From an uncultured Alphaproteobacteria bacterium (GTDB lineage Bacteria > Pseudomonadota > Alphaproteobacteria > HIMB59 > GCA-002718135), in NCBI GenBank assembly GCA_902577425.1, contig CACGZD010000002.1, positions 1 to 64,000 on the forward strand: a stretch of 64,000 nucleotides of DNA, written 5' to 3'. Shown here piece after piece: positions 48,633 through 58,529 of this stretch. How positions within the stretch are numbered: position 1 is the stretch's first letter; the number at the start of each line of letters is the position of its first letter. Both the position numbers and the translations under genes were made by a program. The notes beneath the pieces were generated by a model. That model was given only the letters and a program-made list of their open reading frames with translations, ran no database searches and had not been told where the DNA came from.

Positions 48633-49828
48633 ATACTTTTTTAGTAGTGTTTGGTGCCTTCATGATTACTTTTATTGGAGTAGGCATTGGTCACGCATTT
48701 GGCTTGTATCTTGTGCCCATGACTGAATACCTAAATATTGGTAGAGAGACATTTGGTCTAGCATTTGCTTTACAAGTTTTGATTGGAGGATTGGGAGCGT
48801 CAGTATTTGGAGCTTTTTCTGATAAGTATGGATCAGGTATAGCAGCATTTACAGGTACAATCTTTTTTCTTATTGGACTTGTATGGTTTGCAAATGTTCA
48901 ATCATCTTTTGATATAATTGCATCTCAAATTATATTTGGAGTAGGTGTTGCAGGTACGGGAGTGTCAGTTGTACTTGGTGCAGTAGGAAGAAGTGCAAGA
49001 GAAGAAAATAGAACTCTATTATTAGGAATAGTAATGGCTGGTGGTTCACTTGGTCAATTTATTGTATTACCTTTGGCTACTCTTTTATTAGAATGGTATC
49101 AGTGGTCGACATCATTAATTTATCTTTCAATAATTGCCTCTTCTATGCTTTTATTTGCCCTAGCTTTAAATTACTCTGGTAAATCTAAATCATCAATTGA
49201 GGGCACAGATCAATCTTTAAGAGAAGCTTTGGCTGAAGCTTTTCAAACTAAAAGCTTCTTACTTTTAACTGCAGGTTTTTTTGTATGTGGGTTTCATGTA
49301 ACTTTTGTTGCTGTTCATCTCCCTGCATATATAACTGATCAAAATCTTCCTAACTGGGTAGGAGGTTGGGCATTAGCTCTTATTGGATTATTTAATATTG
49401 TTGGAACTTTGCTTTTTGGATATTTAGGTGATCAAGGTTCTAAAAAAAATCTACTTGCTCTTTTATATTCATTAAGAGGTATAGCTTTTCTATTATTTAT
49501 TATGCTTCCTAAAACAGAATTAACAGTTTTATTATTTGCTTCAATATTGGGAGTTTTATGGCTATCAACTGTTCCTTTAACTAGTGGAATAATAACTGTT
49601 GTTTTTGGACCTTATTATATGTCAATGCTCTTCGGTATCGTCTTTTTTTCTCATCAAATAGGTTCTTTTTTAGGTTCATGGTTAGGAGGTAAATTTTTTG
49701 ATACCTATGGATCTTATGACATTATGTGGTGGTCTTGTGTAATTTTAGGTTTTGCATCTGCTTTAATTCATCTCCCCATTAAAGAAATGGCTGTTCCAAG
49801 ACTTGCAAACAAAAAAGCAGTTATTTAA
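48629..49828 (+). CDS. MFS transporter
   Basis: ~12 hydrophobic segments; GAFSDKYGSG and FGYLGDQGSKK loop motifs. Confidence 0.9.
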   Translation: MNTFLVVFGAFMITFIGVGIGHAFGLYLVPMTEYLNIGRETFGLAFALQVLIGGLGASVFGAFSDKYGSGIAAFTGTIFFLIGLVWFANVQSSFDIIASQIIFGVGVAGTGVSVVLGAVGRSAREENRTLLLGIVMAGGSLGQFIVLPLATLLLEWYQWSTSLIYLSIIASSMLLFALALNYSGKSKSSIEGTDQSLREALAEAFQTKSFLLLTAGFFVCGFHVTFVAVHLPAYITDQNLPNWVGGWALALIGLFNIVGTLLFGYLGDQGSKKNLLALLYSLRGIAFLLFIMLPKTELTVLLFASILGVLWLSTVPLTSGIITVVFGPYYMSMLFGIVFFSHQIGSFLGSWLGGKFFDTYGSYDIMWWSCVILGFASALIHLPIKEMAVPRLANKKAVI

Positions 49829-49837
49829 TTAACTATC

Positions 49838-50425
49838 ATGACTAAGATTAAATGCATTTGTGGAAAATGTGAATTACACTTGAATGATAAAAAAATTTAT
49901 TATTCATTATTTTGTGGTTGTGAAGACTGTAGGCAAGCAGCAAAATGGGGAGAAAGAAAAGGTGGAAAATCTCCAGAAAAATTACAAAAATTAATCTATA
50001 TGAGATCAGATATTTCTAAAGTTAAAGGAAAACAATTTATGAAAGCATATCAGCTGAGAAAAGATGCTAGATCAACAAGAGTTTACTGCATTAGTTGTTA
50101 TTCCATATTAGGTATTGATCATCCAAGTTATGATAATAATGTTTTTATGCTCATTCCTTTTTTATGTAATGCAGACTTTGATACAACTATAAAACCAATA
50201 GCTGGAATTTTTATGGATGATTATCCAAATGAAATACCTAAAAAATTATTAAATAATATTTTAATCTATAATAATTTTAAAAATAAAGAAAAAGAAAAAA
50301 AGCTAGTTTCTATTTTAGCAAACCTAAAGCCTACTTATAAAAATGCAAAAGGAAAAAGTTTGCAAAATTTAATTAAAGATTTAGGGAAAATAGAAATACT
50401 TAATTTAAAAAAAGGTAGCGATTAA
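49838..50425 (+). CDS. GFA-like / Cys-rich putative zinc-binding protein
   Basis: CICGKCEL...FCGCEDCRQ...VYCISCYSILG. Confidence 0.6.
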   Translation: MTKIKCICGKCELHLNDKKIYYSLFCGCEDCRQAAKWGERKGGKSPEKLQKLIYMRSDISKVKGKQFMKAYQLRKDARSTRVYCISCYSILGIDHPSYDNNVFMLIPFLCNADFDTTIKPIAGIFMDDYPNEIPKKLLNNILIYNNFKNKEKEKKLVSILANLKPTYKNAKGKSLQNLIKDLGKIEILNLKKGSD

Positions 50426-50430
50426 AACTC

Positions 50431-51435
50431 TTAACCTCTTCTTTCTTTCATTCTTTTAATCATACGTTCTTGTGCTTCGTCAGATCCATCATGAAGAGTA
50501 CCAAACCATCTGTCTAGTGGAAGATTTCCATCACCATAATTACATTCAAAGTACTTATGATGTAAATAATGAGCATGCCCTCCTGTTCCAACTCCACTTT
50601 TTTTATTAACCATTAATTTTTCGTAACCTGAATGTCCATGAACTGCTGGAGCGAAAAGAAATATACCATATAAAAAATAAAAATGAAAAGGATGAGAAGG
50701 GACAATAAAAAAAATAATAAAAAAAGAAAAATAAATAAAATGCTCAATTGGATGCATAGCTAAACCTGACCATGGACCAGGATTGACATTTTTATGATGA
50801 ACATAATGGGCGTATTTATAAAGAACTGAACTATGAAGGAATCTATGCCCAGTATAAAAATGAGCATCTTTATATAATGGCAATAATAAAATTAGAATTA
50901 AACAATATATCAAATTATCATTCCAATTAACATTTGAAAAATAATTATTGGAATAACACCACAAAGCCAAAATCTCATAAAATGAAATAAATATCGAACC
51001 ACTTACTAAAGACAAAAACATATTATCATATATTTGATTCTTAAATAAAAACTTCTCTTTTGACCCTTCTCCATAGCTGGAGTTATATTTATATAAATTA
51101 CTTTGTGATTTTTTTACATATAGTCTGAAATGCAAAAATCCAAACCACAGTAAAATTAAAATAAAATTTCTTAACAGAATTGGTAAACACCAACTATAAT
51201 GTAAATTACTTGTTACTTCTAGGTCTGGAGTCAAAAATAAATAAACAATTAAACCAATTAAACCATAAAAAAATAGCCAAGGCAAAATATAACCAGGATG
51301 AGAAAAGATCCATTTAAGAATAATAAATGGCCTAAAAGGTAATTCAAATAATGGTCCATAAGAAAACAAATATGAAGGTTTCCAATCTCCTTTTTTATTT
51401 CTGGTGCCTATTTCTTCATCGATCATATTAAGCAT
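50431..51435 (-). CDS. Sterol desaturase/fatty acid hydroxylase superfamily membrane protein
   Basis: Histidine clusters HFYTGHRFLH, HYVHHKN, HAHYLHHKYFECNYG between TM segments. Confidence 0.88.
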   Translation of the reverse strand: MLNMIDEEIGTRNKKGDWKPSYLFSYGPLFELPFRPFIILKWIFSHPGYILPWLFFYGLIGLIVYLFLTPDLEVTSNLHYSWCLPILLRNFILILLWFGFLHFRLYVKKSQSNLYKYNSSYGEGSKEKFLFKNQIYDNMFLSLVSGSIFISFYEILALWCYSNNYFSNVNWNDNLIYCLILILLLPLYKDAHFYTGHRFLHSSVLYKYAHYVHHKNVNPGPWSGLAMHPIEHFIYFSFFIIFFIVPSHPFHFYFLYGIFLFAPAVHGHSGYEKLMVNKKSGVGTGGHAHYLHHKYFECNYGDGNLPLDRWFGTLHDGSDEAQERMIKRMKERRG

Positions 51436-51525
51436 ATATAGTATAAGAATTTAATTAATTCAAAAAATAAAATATTAAAATAAATAAAATTTTTATATAT
51501 ATTTTTAATATGCAGTAACGGAACG

Positions 51526-52320
51526 ATGCTAACAAAATTACAAAGATCTAAAGGTAGTCTTGATATAGGTTTGTTCAATAATGAAATAAAATCATTATTT
51601 CAAAGTGGTTCATCTAAAGTTTTATTACCTAATAGCTATAATGAAAATAAAGAATTAGTTTTAATAAATACTACAGGTGGAATTACTTGTGATGACTCTT
51701 TAAAAATAAAAATAAATTTAGAAAATTCAAATGCATCTATTTCAACTCAAGCAGCTGAAAAAATTTATGCAGGTATAGGTGAACCAGCTAAGGTAGATAT
51801 TGATATTATTTTAAAAGACACAAATTTAAATTGGTTACCAAATGAATTGATACTTTTTAATAATTCAAAACTGAAAAGAAGAATAAACATTAATATAGAC
51901 AATAATTCTAATTTTATTTTTTGTGAAACGTCAATTTTAGGAAGAAAGGCAATGTCAGAAAAAATACAAAACTTGTTTTTCTCTGACATTTGGAGAGTTA
52001 CAAAAAACTCGAATCTTAAACACATAGAAGCTATAAATTTTAACGGAACAACTAATGAGGTCTTAAATAATAGGTTTACACTTAATAATCATTCATCTTT
52101 TTCCACAATATTGATATTTGGTAAAATTGTTGAAAAAATACAAAATGACATTAGAAAAACTATAGATAGTATTAAAAATATTTTTTGTGAACTATCTATT
52201 TGGGATGAAAAAATTGTAATTAGAAGTATTGCTAATGATAATTATGATTTAAAAAAAACATTAAATTGTATTCTAAAAAGTATTATACATGATAAACTTC
52301 CCAAAAATTGGAATTTATAA
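51526..52320 (+). CDS. ureD: Urease accessory protein UreD
   Basis: NTTGGITCDDSL, ISTQAAEKIYAG, LPNELILFNNSKLKRRI, CETSILGRKAM; upstream of ureABC. Confidence 0.93.
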   Translation: MLTKLQRSKGSLDIGLFNNEIKSLFQSGSSKVLLPNSYNENKELVLINTTGGITCDDSLKIKINLENSNASISTQAAEKIYAGIGEPAKVDIDIILKDTNLNWLPNELILFNNSKLKRRININIDNNSNFIFCETSILGRKAMSEKIQNLFFSDIWRVTKNSNLKHIEAINFNGTTNEVLNNRFTLNNHSSFSTILIFGKIVEKIQNDIRKTIDSIKNIFCELSIWDEKIVIRSIANDNYDLKKTLNCILKSIIHDKLPKNWNL

Positions 52321-52623
52321 ATGAAACTGACTCCAAGAGAAAAAGATAAATTAATGGTTTCGATGGCAGCAATTGTTGCTAGAAAACGACTAGATCGAGG
52401 AATAAAGTTAAATTATCCAGAAGCTATAGCATTGATAACTGATTTTGTAATTGAGGGGGCCAGAGATGGAAAAATGGTATCTGAATTAATGGAGTCTGGG
52501 GCAAATGTTGTTAAAAAAGAAAATTGTATGGATGGAGTTGCTGATATGATTTCAGAAGTACAAGTAGAGGCAACATTTCCTGATGGAACAAAACTAGTAA
52601 CCGTACATAAGCCAATACGATAA
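52321..52623 (+). CDS. ureA: Urease gamma subunit
   Basis: [34 protein letters not shown]. Confidence 0.97.
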   Translation: MKLTPREKDKLMVSMAAIVARKRLDRGIKLNYPEAIALITDFVIEGARDGKMVSELMESGANVVKKENCMDGVADMISEVQVEATFPDGTKLVTVHKPIR

Positions 52624-52931
52624 TGAAACCTGGAGAAATTATTACTAAAGGATTGAATGAGTTAAAAATTAATGAAGATCGAGCTTCTATAGTAATGAAA
52701 GTATCTAATAAAGGTGATCGTCCTATACAAGTTGGTAGTCATTATCATTTTGCAGAAACAAATGAATTTTTAGAATTTGATAGAGATACATCAAGAGGAA
52801 TGCGTTTAGATATACCATCTGGTACTGCAGTTCGCTTTGAGCCAGGTCAAACAAAGGATGTTGAATTAATTGAAATTAGTGGAGAAAGAAAAATTTATGG
52901 TTTTAATAAAAAAATAATGGGTAAGTTATAA
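52623..52931 (+). CDS. ureB: Urease beta subunit
   Basis: [49 protein letters not shown]. Confidence 0.97.
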   Translation: MKPGEIITKGLNELKINEDRASIVMKVSNKGDRPIQVGSHYHFAETNEFLEFDRDTSRGMRLDIPSGTAVRFEPGQTKDVELIEISGERKIYGFNKKIMGKL

Positions 52932-54637
52932 TGAAAAAAATTAGTAGAGATGCTTATGCTGATATGTATGGACCAACAACTGGTGATAAAATTAGATTAG
53001 CTGACACAGAACTTTTTATAGAAGTTGAAAAAGACCTTACAACTTATGGAGAAGAAGTTAAATTTGGAGGAGGCAAGGTTATAAGAGATGGTATGGGTCA
53101 ATCACAAGTCTCAAGAAAAGATGGAGCAGTTGATACAATTATAACAAACGCTTTAGTAGTTGATGTAAATGGAATTTATAAAGCAGATATTGGTCTAAAA
53201 GATGGTTTAATAAATGAGATAGGCAAAGCAGGTAATCCTGACACACAACCAAATGTAAATATTATTATAGGTCCTGGTACTGAGATAATTGCTGGAGAAG
53301 GAAAGATTATTACAGCTGGCGGTTTTGATAGTCATATACATTTTATTTGCCCTCAGCAAATTGATGATTCTTTGCACTCTGGTATCACAACTATGTTAGG
53401 AGGTGGAACAGGACCAGCTCATGGAACTTTAGCAACAACTGTTACTCCTGGTCCATGGCATTTAGAAAAAATGATTCAATCAGCAGATGCCTTTTCAATG
53501 AATTTAGCTTTTGCTGGCAAAGGTAATAGTTCTCTGCCTTCCGCACTTGAAGAGCAGGTAATTGCAGGAGCAAGTTCCCTTAAATTACATGAAGATTGGG
53601 GCACAACTCCTGCTGCAATCGATAATTGTTTAAATGTTGCTGACAAATATGACATTCAAGTGATGATACATACTGATACATTAAACGAAAGTGGCTTTGT
53701 CGAAAGTACTATTAAAGCAATTAATGGAAGAACTATTCATGCCTTCCATACTGAGGGAGCTGGTGGAGGACATGCGCCAGATATTATTAAAGTATGTGGA
53801 GAAAAATATGTTATTCCTTCTTCAACTAATCCTACCAGACCTTATACAATTAATACAGTTGAAGAACATTTAGACATGCTCATGGTATGTCACCATCTTG
53901 ACAAATCTATTCCTGAAGATGTTGCTTTTGCTGAAAGTCGTATTCGAAAAGAAACGATTGCTGCAGAAGATATTCTTCATGACATGGGTGCATTCTCAAT
54001 TATTGCTTCAGATAGTCAGGCTATGGGTCGTGTAGGTGAGGTTATAATTAGAACATGGCAAACAGCCCATAAAATGAAAGTACAACGAGGACAGTTAAAA
54101 GAAGAAAATGGGGATAATGATAATGTAAGAGTAAAAAGATATATAGCTAAATATACTATCAATCCTGCTATAGCTCATGGAATATCTGAAAATATTGGAA
54201 CGATTGAAAAAAATAAACGAGCTGATATTGTAATTTGGGATCCAGCATTTTTTGGAGTAAAGCCTGAAATTATCTTGATGGGTGGAAGTATTGCATGTGC
54301 TCAAATGGGCGACCCTAATGCATCAATACCGACTCCCCAGCCAGTGTATTCAAGACCAATGTTTTCTTCTTTTGGAAAATCTCTTGAAAAATCTTCCGTA
54401 ACATTTGTAAGTCAAATATCTCTTGATAGAGATATACATAAGAATTCAGGCATTAATAAATCATTATTGCCAGTTAAGAATATTAGAAATATTTCAAAAA
54501 AAGATATGATATTAAATAATTATTGTCCACAAATAGAAGTAAACCCTGAAACTTATGAAGTTTTAGCTGATGGAGAACTAATAACATGCGAACCTGCTAA
54601 AACCCTACCTTTGGCACAACGTTACTTTATGTATTAA
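52931..54637 (+). CDS. ureC: Urease alpha subunit
   Basis: [43 protein letters not shown] (carbamylated Lys), MVCHHL. Confidence 0.98.
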   Translation: MKKISRDAYADMYGPTTGDKIRLADTELFIEVEKDLTTYGEEVKFGGGKVIRDGMGQSQVSRKDGAVDTIITNALVVDVNGIYKADIGLKDGLINEIGKAGNPDTQPNVNIIIGPGTEIIAGEGKIITAGGFDSHIHFICPQQIDDSLHSGITTMLGGGTGPAHGTLATTVTPGPWHLEKMIQSADAFSMNLAFAGKGNSSLPSALEEQVIAGASSLKLHEDWGTTPAAIDNCLNVADKYDIQVMIHTDTLNESGFVESTIKAINGRTIHAFHTEGAGGGHAPDIIKVCGEKYVIPSSTNPTRPYTINTVEEHLDMLMVCHHLDKSIPEDVAFAESRIRKETIAAEDILHDMGAFSIIASDSQAMGRVGEVIIRTWQTAHKMKVQRGQLKEENGDNDNVRVKRYIAKYTINPAIAHGISENIGTIEKNKRADIVIWDPAFFGVKPEIILMGGSIACAQMGDPNASIPTPQPVYSRPMFSSFGKSLEKSSVTFVSQISLDRDIHKNSGINKSLLPVKNIRNISKKDMILNNYCPQIEVNPETYEVLADGELITCEPAKTLPLAQRYFMY

Positions 54638-54638
54638 A

Positions 54639-55085
54639 ATGCAGACATCTTTTAAAGTCATTGATAGAAATGAAAAAAATAAAATTTTAATTGATACTAT
54701 TTCTTTATCGTATGAAGAAAGATTTATTCGTAGAAAAAAATTAGTATCAGATAATGGCACTGAATTCTTAGTTAATTTAAAAGAAACCATAAGCCTAGAT
54801 GAAAATCATTTCTTTGAACTGGAAGATGGAAAAGTAATTAAAATTATTTCTAAAGAGGAAAATTTAATTGAAATTAAAGGTGAAAATCTTAAACAAATTA
54901 TTTGGCACGTAGGTAATAGGCATTTACCGTGTCAAATTGAAGATACAAGGATATTAATACAAGAAGATCCTGTAATTTTAGATATGATTTTAAAACTTAA
55001 AGGTAATGTAAGTAAAGTTTTTGAAAAATTTAAACCAGAAGGTGGAGCTTATGGCATGGGTCGAACTCATAGTCATAAACATTAA
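54639..55085 (+). CDS. ureE: Urease accessory protein UreE
   Basis: WHVGNRHLPCQIED; short His-containing C-terminus THSHKH. Confidence 0.92.
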   Translation: MQTSFKVIDRNEKNKILIDTISLSYEERFIRRKKLVSDNGTEFLVNLKETISLDENHFFELEDGKVIKIISKEENLIEIKGENLKQIIWHVGNRHLPCQIEDTRILIQEDPVILDMILKLKGNVSKVFEKFKPEGGAYGMGRTHSHKH

Positions 55086-55086
55086 A

Positions 55087-55722
55087 ATGAATAATATTAA
55101 AGACCCTTTACAAATATTGCAAATTTGGTTTTCATCTTCATTTCCTGTTGGATCTTATGCATACTCACATGGCTTAGAAGCTATAATAGATAATAAACTA
55201 ATTAAGAATAAAGATGATATCGAGGAATTTTTGAACGCACTTCTTTTTAATGGCACATTAAGGAATGAATATATTTTTATTAAATCTATTTATGAAGGAA
55301 AAGAAATTAATAATCTTATATTATCAAGTGCTTCTTCTAAAGAAAGACAAATAGAAATGGTTGATATGGGTAATTCATTTAGAAAAATTATGAAACAAAG
55401 CTGGGATTTTGAATTAGCTGAAAATACTGCTTTTACATATTGCTTAACTAAAGCTGCAATTCATTTCAATATAAAGTTTGATTATTTAATAAAATTTTAT
55501 CTGCAGTCATTTATTTCTAATTTAATAAATGTTTGTGTTAAACATATTCCAATTTCTCAAAAAGATGGACAAAATTTAAATGTTATTTTTATTAATAAAA
55601 TTCAGGATTTTTTGCAAAAATCAAAAAAATTGAATCTTGAAGATATAGGAACAACCTTTTTTATTGGAGATTTGTTTAGTATTAAACATGAAAATTTAGA
55701 AACAAGAATTTATTTAACATGA
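55087..55722 (+). CDS. ureF: Urease accessory protein UreF
   Basis: [27 protein letters not shown] at 55087 preferred over the ORF start at 55021 inside ureE. Confidence 0.93.
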   Translation: MNNIKDPLQILQIWFSSSFPVGSYAYSHGLEAIIDNKLIKNKDDIEEFLNALLFNGTLRNEYIFIKSIYEGKEINNLILSSASSKERQIEMVDMGNSFRKIMKQSWDFELAENTAFTYCLTKAAIHFNIKFDYLIKFYLQSFISNLINVCVKHIPISQKDGQNLNVIFINKIQDFLQKSKKLNLEDIGTTFFIGDLFSIKHENLETRIYLT

Positions 55723-56330
55723 ATAATATTAATGGACCGCTAAAAGTTGGTATAGGTGGGGGAATCGGAACAGGTAAAACTAGTCTGACAGAAGCACTCT
55801 GTCGTCATTTATCCAAAAAAATATCTATGGCAGTTATTTCAAATGATATTTACACTATAGAAGATGCTGAATATTTAATGAAAGCCCAAGTGCTCCCTAT
55901 GGAAAGAATTAAAGGAGTAGAAACTGGAGGATGCCCTCATACAGCTATTAGAGAAGATTGTTCTATTAATTTACTAGCTGTAGATGAAATGATAAAAAAA
56001 TTTCCTGATCTTGAACTAATATTAATTGAGTCTGGAGGAGATAATTTAGCAGCGACATTTAGTCCTGAATTGGTCGACTTAACAATTTATATGATTGATG
56101 TTGCAATGGGAGCAGATATTCCCAGAAAGAAAGCTCCAGCAATTAAAAAATCTGATTTATTAATAATTAATAAAATAGATTTAGCTCCATATGTTGAGGT
56201 AAATTTAGATCAAATGAAAATTGATGTTGAAAAAGCTAGAAATGGCTTACCATATATTTTTGGTGAAATGAAAAAAAACAACGGTATTGATAAGATTTCT
56301 GAGTTTATAATTTCTCATGGTGGATTATAA
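55719..56330 (+). CDS. ureG: Urease accessory GTPase UreG
   Basis: [52 protein letters not shown]. Confidence 0.97.
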   Translation: MNNINGPLKVGIGGGIGTGKTSLTEALCRHLSKKISMAVISNDIYTIEDAEYLMKAQVLPMERIKGVETGGCPHTAIREDCSINLLAVDEMIKKFPDLELILIESGGDNLAATFSPELVDLTIYMIDVAMGADIPRKKAPAIKKSDLLIINKIDLAPYVEVNLDQMKIDVEKARNGLPYIFGEMKKNNGIDKISEFIISHGGL

Positions 56331-56340
56331 TTTTAATATG

Positions 56341-56415
56341 TGGTGGGTGCGACAGGGATTGAACCTGTGACCCCTGCCGTGTCGAGGCAGTGCTCTACCG
56401 CTGAGCTACGCACCC
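56341..56415 (-). tRNA. tRNA-Val (anticodon GAC)
   Basis: Minus strand GGGTGCGTAGCTCAGCGGTAGAGCACTGCCTCGACACGGCAGGGGTCACAGGTTCAATCCCTGTCGCACCCACCA; closed cloverleaf, encoded CCA. Confidence 0.93.
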
Positions 56416-56551
56416 TAATGGTTTATATGATATATCTAATTCAATATTAAAAGTCCTTAGTAATATTTAAGTTTTATTACAATTAATAAAAAATAATAAA
56501 TTATTTATTTTCCTCTTGAATAATTAAATTTTTTATAATAAAAACTTTTTT

Positions 56552-56614
56552 AATCGTTCATCTTTAAAAATTTATTTTTAAGGACGGAAGTAGACGAAAG
56601 TCGAAGGAACGCAT
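56552..56614 (+). ncRNA. glnA-type (glutamine-I) riboswitch aptamer, copy 1
   Basis: ATCGTTCA-[TCTTTAAAA/TTTTAAGGA stem]-CGGAAGTAGA-CGAAAG-TCGAAGGAACGC; outer CGTTC/GAACG pairing. Confidence 0.88.
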
Positions 56615-56627
56615 GCAAAGTTATAAA

Positions 56628-56689
56628 ATCGTTCAATTCTCATTAATTTTGAGAATCGGAAGTAGGTTTATACCGAAGGAACGCGGATC
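56628..56689 (+). ncRNA. glnA-type (glutamine-I) riboswitch aptamer, copy 2
   Basis: ATCGTTCA-[ATTCTCA/TGAGAAT stem]-CGGAAGTAGG-TTTAT-ACCGAAGGAACGCGGAT; same core with compensatory stem changes. Confidence 0.9.
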
Positions 56690-56702
56690 TTATTATTATA
56701 AT

Positions 56703-56772
56703 TTCCATAGCTACGCATGAAAAGTAACACATAACTAGTGGTTAGTTATGTTTAGTGAACTTTATTATGGAG
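56703..56772 (+). promoter_or_regulatory. Putative expression platform: anti-SD TTCCATA (56703-56709) versus SD TATGGAG (56766-56772), with hairpin CATAACTA/TAGTTATG between
   Basis: Direct complementarity between the segment just 3' of aptamer 2 and the amt ribosome-binding site. Confidence 0.55.
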
Positions 56773-56779
56773 AATAATA

Positions 56780-58060
56780 ATGAATAAATTTTCTTTTTTT
56801 GGTTTATTTATAGGCTCTACTTTACTATCTTCATCTGCTTTTGCAGCAGTTGATCCAGAAGTTTCCTATATTTTAAACACTCTCTTATTTTTGATAGGAG
56901 GTTTTTTAGTAATGTGGATGGCAGCTGGTTTTGCCATGCTAGAATCAGGATTAGTTACATCCAAAAGTGTTGCTACAATAGCTGCAAAAAATATAGGCTT
57001 ATATTCTATTGCTGGAATAATGTTTTGGTTTATTGGATATAACTTAGCATACGGTATCCCTGAAGGAGGGTTTATTGGTACTTTTCTTCCTTGGAGTGAT
57101 GCAAGCTCAATAGAAACAGGATATTCAGATGGTTCTGACTGGTTTTTCCAAATGGTTTTTTGCGCAACAACCTGTTCTATTGTTTCTGGAACAATGGCAG
57201 AAAGAATTAAAATTTGGCCATTCTTTTTATTCTGTGCAATCTTAGCTGGCATTATTTACCCAATTGAAATGGGATGGCAATGGGGTGGAGGTCATCTTGC
57301 AGCTGCTGGTTTTTCTGACTTTGCTGGCTCAACATTAGTTCATAGTGCTGGAGGTGCTGCAGCTCTTGCAGGAGCAATACTTCTTGGCCCAAGACTTGGG
57401 AGATTTACTGAAACAGGTGATGCGAAAGCAATGGCACCTTTTGCTAGTTCCTCAATACCTTTGGCAACTTTAGGAGTATTTATTTTATGGTTAGGTTGGT
57501 TTGGTTTTAATGGTGGATCACAGTTAGCTTTAGGATCGTTCGATGATTCAACTTCTGTAGCTACTATTTTTATAAATACTAACTTAGCTGCTTGTGCAGG
57601 TGTAATGGTTTGTGCAGGTGTTTCTAGACTCGTAGGTGGCAAAACAGATGTTATAATGATGCTTAATGGTGCATTAGGTGGACTTGTAGCTATAACTGCT
57701 GAGCCTCTTACACCTTCGCCTATTATGGCAATCATCATTGGTGGTATTGGTGGACTGGTTGTCTATTACGGCACTTTATTATTAATAAAACTTAAAATAG
57801 ATGATGTGGTTGGAGCTATTCCAGTTCATGGATTTGCTGGTATTTGGGGCACATTAGCTGTTCCTCTTACAAATTCAGGAGCAAATTTTGGTTCTCAAAT
57901 TTATGGTATCCTTTGGATTAATATTTTTGTTTTCATTATTGCATTTATTGTTTGGTATTTAATGAAAATTTCTATGGGTATTAGAATTAGTGAAGAAGCT
58001 GAAAAACTTGGTACTGATAAAGCTGAAGTAGGCGTAATGGCATACTCTATTAGAGATTAG
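56780..58060 (+). CDS. amtB: Ammonium transporter (Amt/MEP/Rh family)
   Basis: Signal peptide-like N-terminus; ESGLVTSKSVATIAAKN; STLVHSAGGAAALAGAILLGPRLGRF; GWFGFNGGSQLALG; IPVHGFAGIWGTLAVPL. Confidence 0.96.
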   Translation: MNKFSFFGLFIGSTLLSSSAFAAVDPEVSYILNTLLFLIGGFLVMWMAAGFAMLESGLVTSKSVATIAAKNIGLYSIAGIMFWFIGYNLAYGIPEGGFIGTFLPWSDASSIETGYSDGSDWFFQMVFCATTCSIVSGTMAERIKIWPFFLFCAILAGIIYPIEMGWQWGGGHLAAAGFSDFAGSTLVHSAGGAAALAGAILLGPRLGRFTETGDAKAMAPFASSSIPLATLGVFILWLGWFGFNGGSQLALGSFDDSTSVATIFINTNLAACAGVMVCAGVSRLVGGKTDVIMMLNGALGGLVAITAEPLTPSPIMAIIIGGIGGLVVYYGTLLLIKLKIDDVVGAIPVHGFAGIWGTLAVPLTNSGANFGSQIYGILWINIFVFIIAFIVWYLMKISMGIRISEEAEKLGTDKAEVGVMAYSIRD

Positions 58061-58074
58061 TCATATATTAAAAA

Positions 58075-58104
58075 AAAAGAGGTGGTTTTAACCACCTCTT
58101 TCTA
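58075..58104 (+). terminator. Rho-independent terminator after amtB
   Basis: AAGAGGTGGTTTTAACCACCTCTTTCT inverted repeat just past the amtB stop. Confidence 0.85.
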
Positions 58105-58126
58105 AAATTTTAGACGAGGAGAGTTT

Positions 58127-58486
58127 ATGAACTTACAAAATGCAATAAAGCTAAAAAAAACTGAGTTATATGAATATTCATTAGGAATAAATAAAGGTGA
58201 GAATTTTTTTTATAAATCAATTTTACATCATATTATTTCACTAGAAATAGCGTATCAAAATAATTTAGGAGGAATTTCATATGAGGAAATTTGTAAATAT
58301 ATTCCCAATATTATTGGATCAAGATCATCAATTCAATCAATCTTAAATGACGGACTAGAATTAAATTTATTTGAAAAAACGCCTCAAAAAACTGATTTAA
58401 GAATAAAAAAATATACCTTATCTAAAGATTATGAAATGATGACTAATAATTGGATATCAAAGCAAAAAGAAATTTTTGTAGAATAG
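58127..58486 (+). CDS. Small putative winged-helix (MarR-like) protein
   Basis: GAGGAGAG RBS; 119 aa, ISLEIAYQNNLGGISYEEICKYIPNIIGSRSSIQSILNDGLELNLFEKTP..DLRIKKYTLS resembles a wHTH. Confidence 0.55.
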   Translation: MNLQNAIKLKKTELYEYSLGINKGENFFYKSILHHIISLEIAYQNNLGGISYEEICKYIPNIIGSRSSIQSILNDGLELNLFEKTPQKTDLRIKKYTLSKDYEMMTNNWISKQKEIFVE

Positions 58487-58529
58487 TTTTTTTTATTATA
58501 TATTACAAAATAAATATAAAAAATTTATT

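Noticed and set aside
53691-53873. 60-aa + strand ORF inside ureC
   Set aside because: Out-of-frame ORF fully inside the well-conserved urease alpha gene.
56515-56539. TTGAAT...TATAAT promoter before the riboswitch
   Set aside because: Spacer is only about 12 nt, too short for a standard sigma-70 promoter. The TATAAT at 56534 may be a real -10 element, but I could not support a -35.
56401-56716. Shared AGCTACGCA word in tRNA-Val region and amtB leader (56708-56716)
   Set aside because: 9-nt match looks like chance; not part of a pairing or extended repeat that I could support as tRNA mimicry or T-box-like sensing.
56866-57738. Two minus-strand ORFs (128 and 132 aa) antisense to amtB
   Set aside because: Shadow ORFs of a confidently identified gene; no independent coding evidence.
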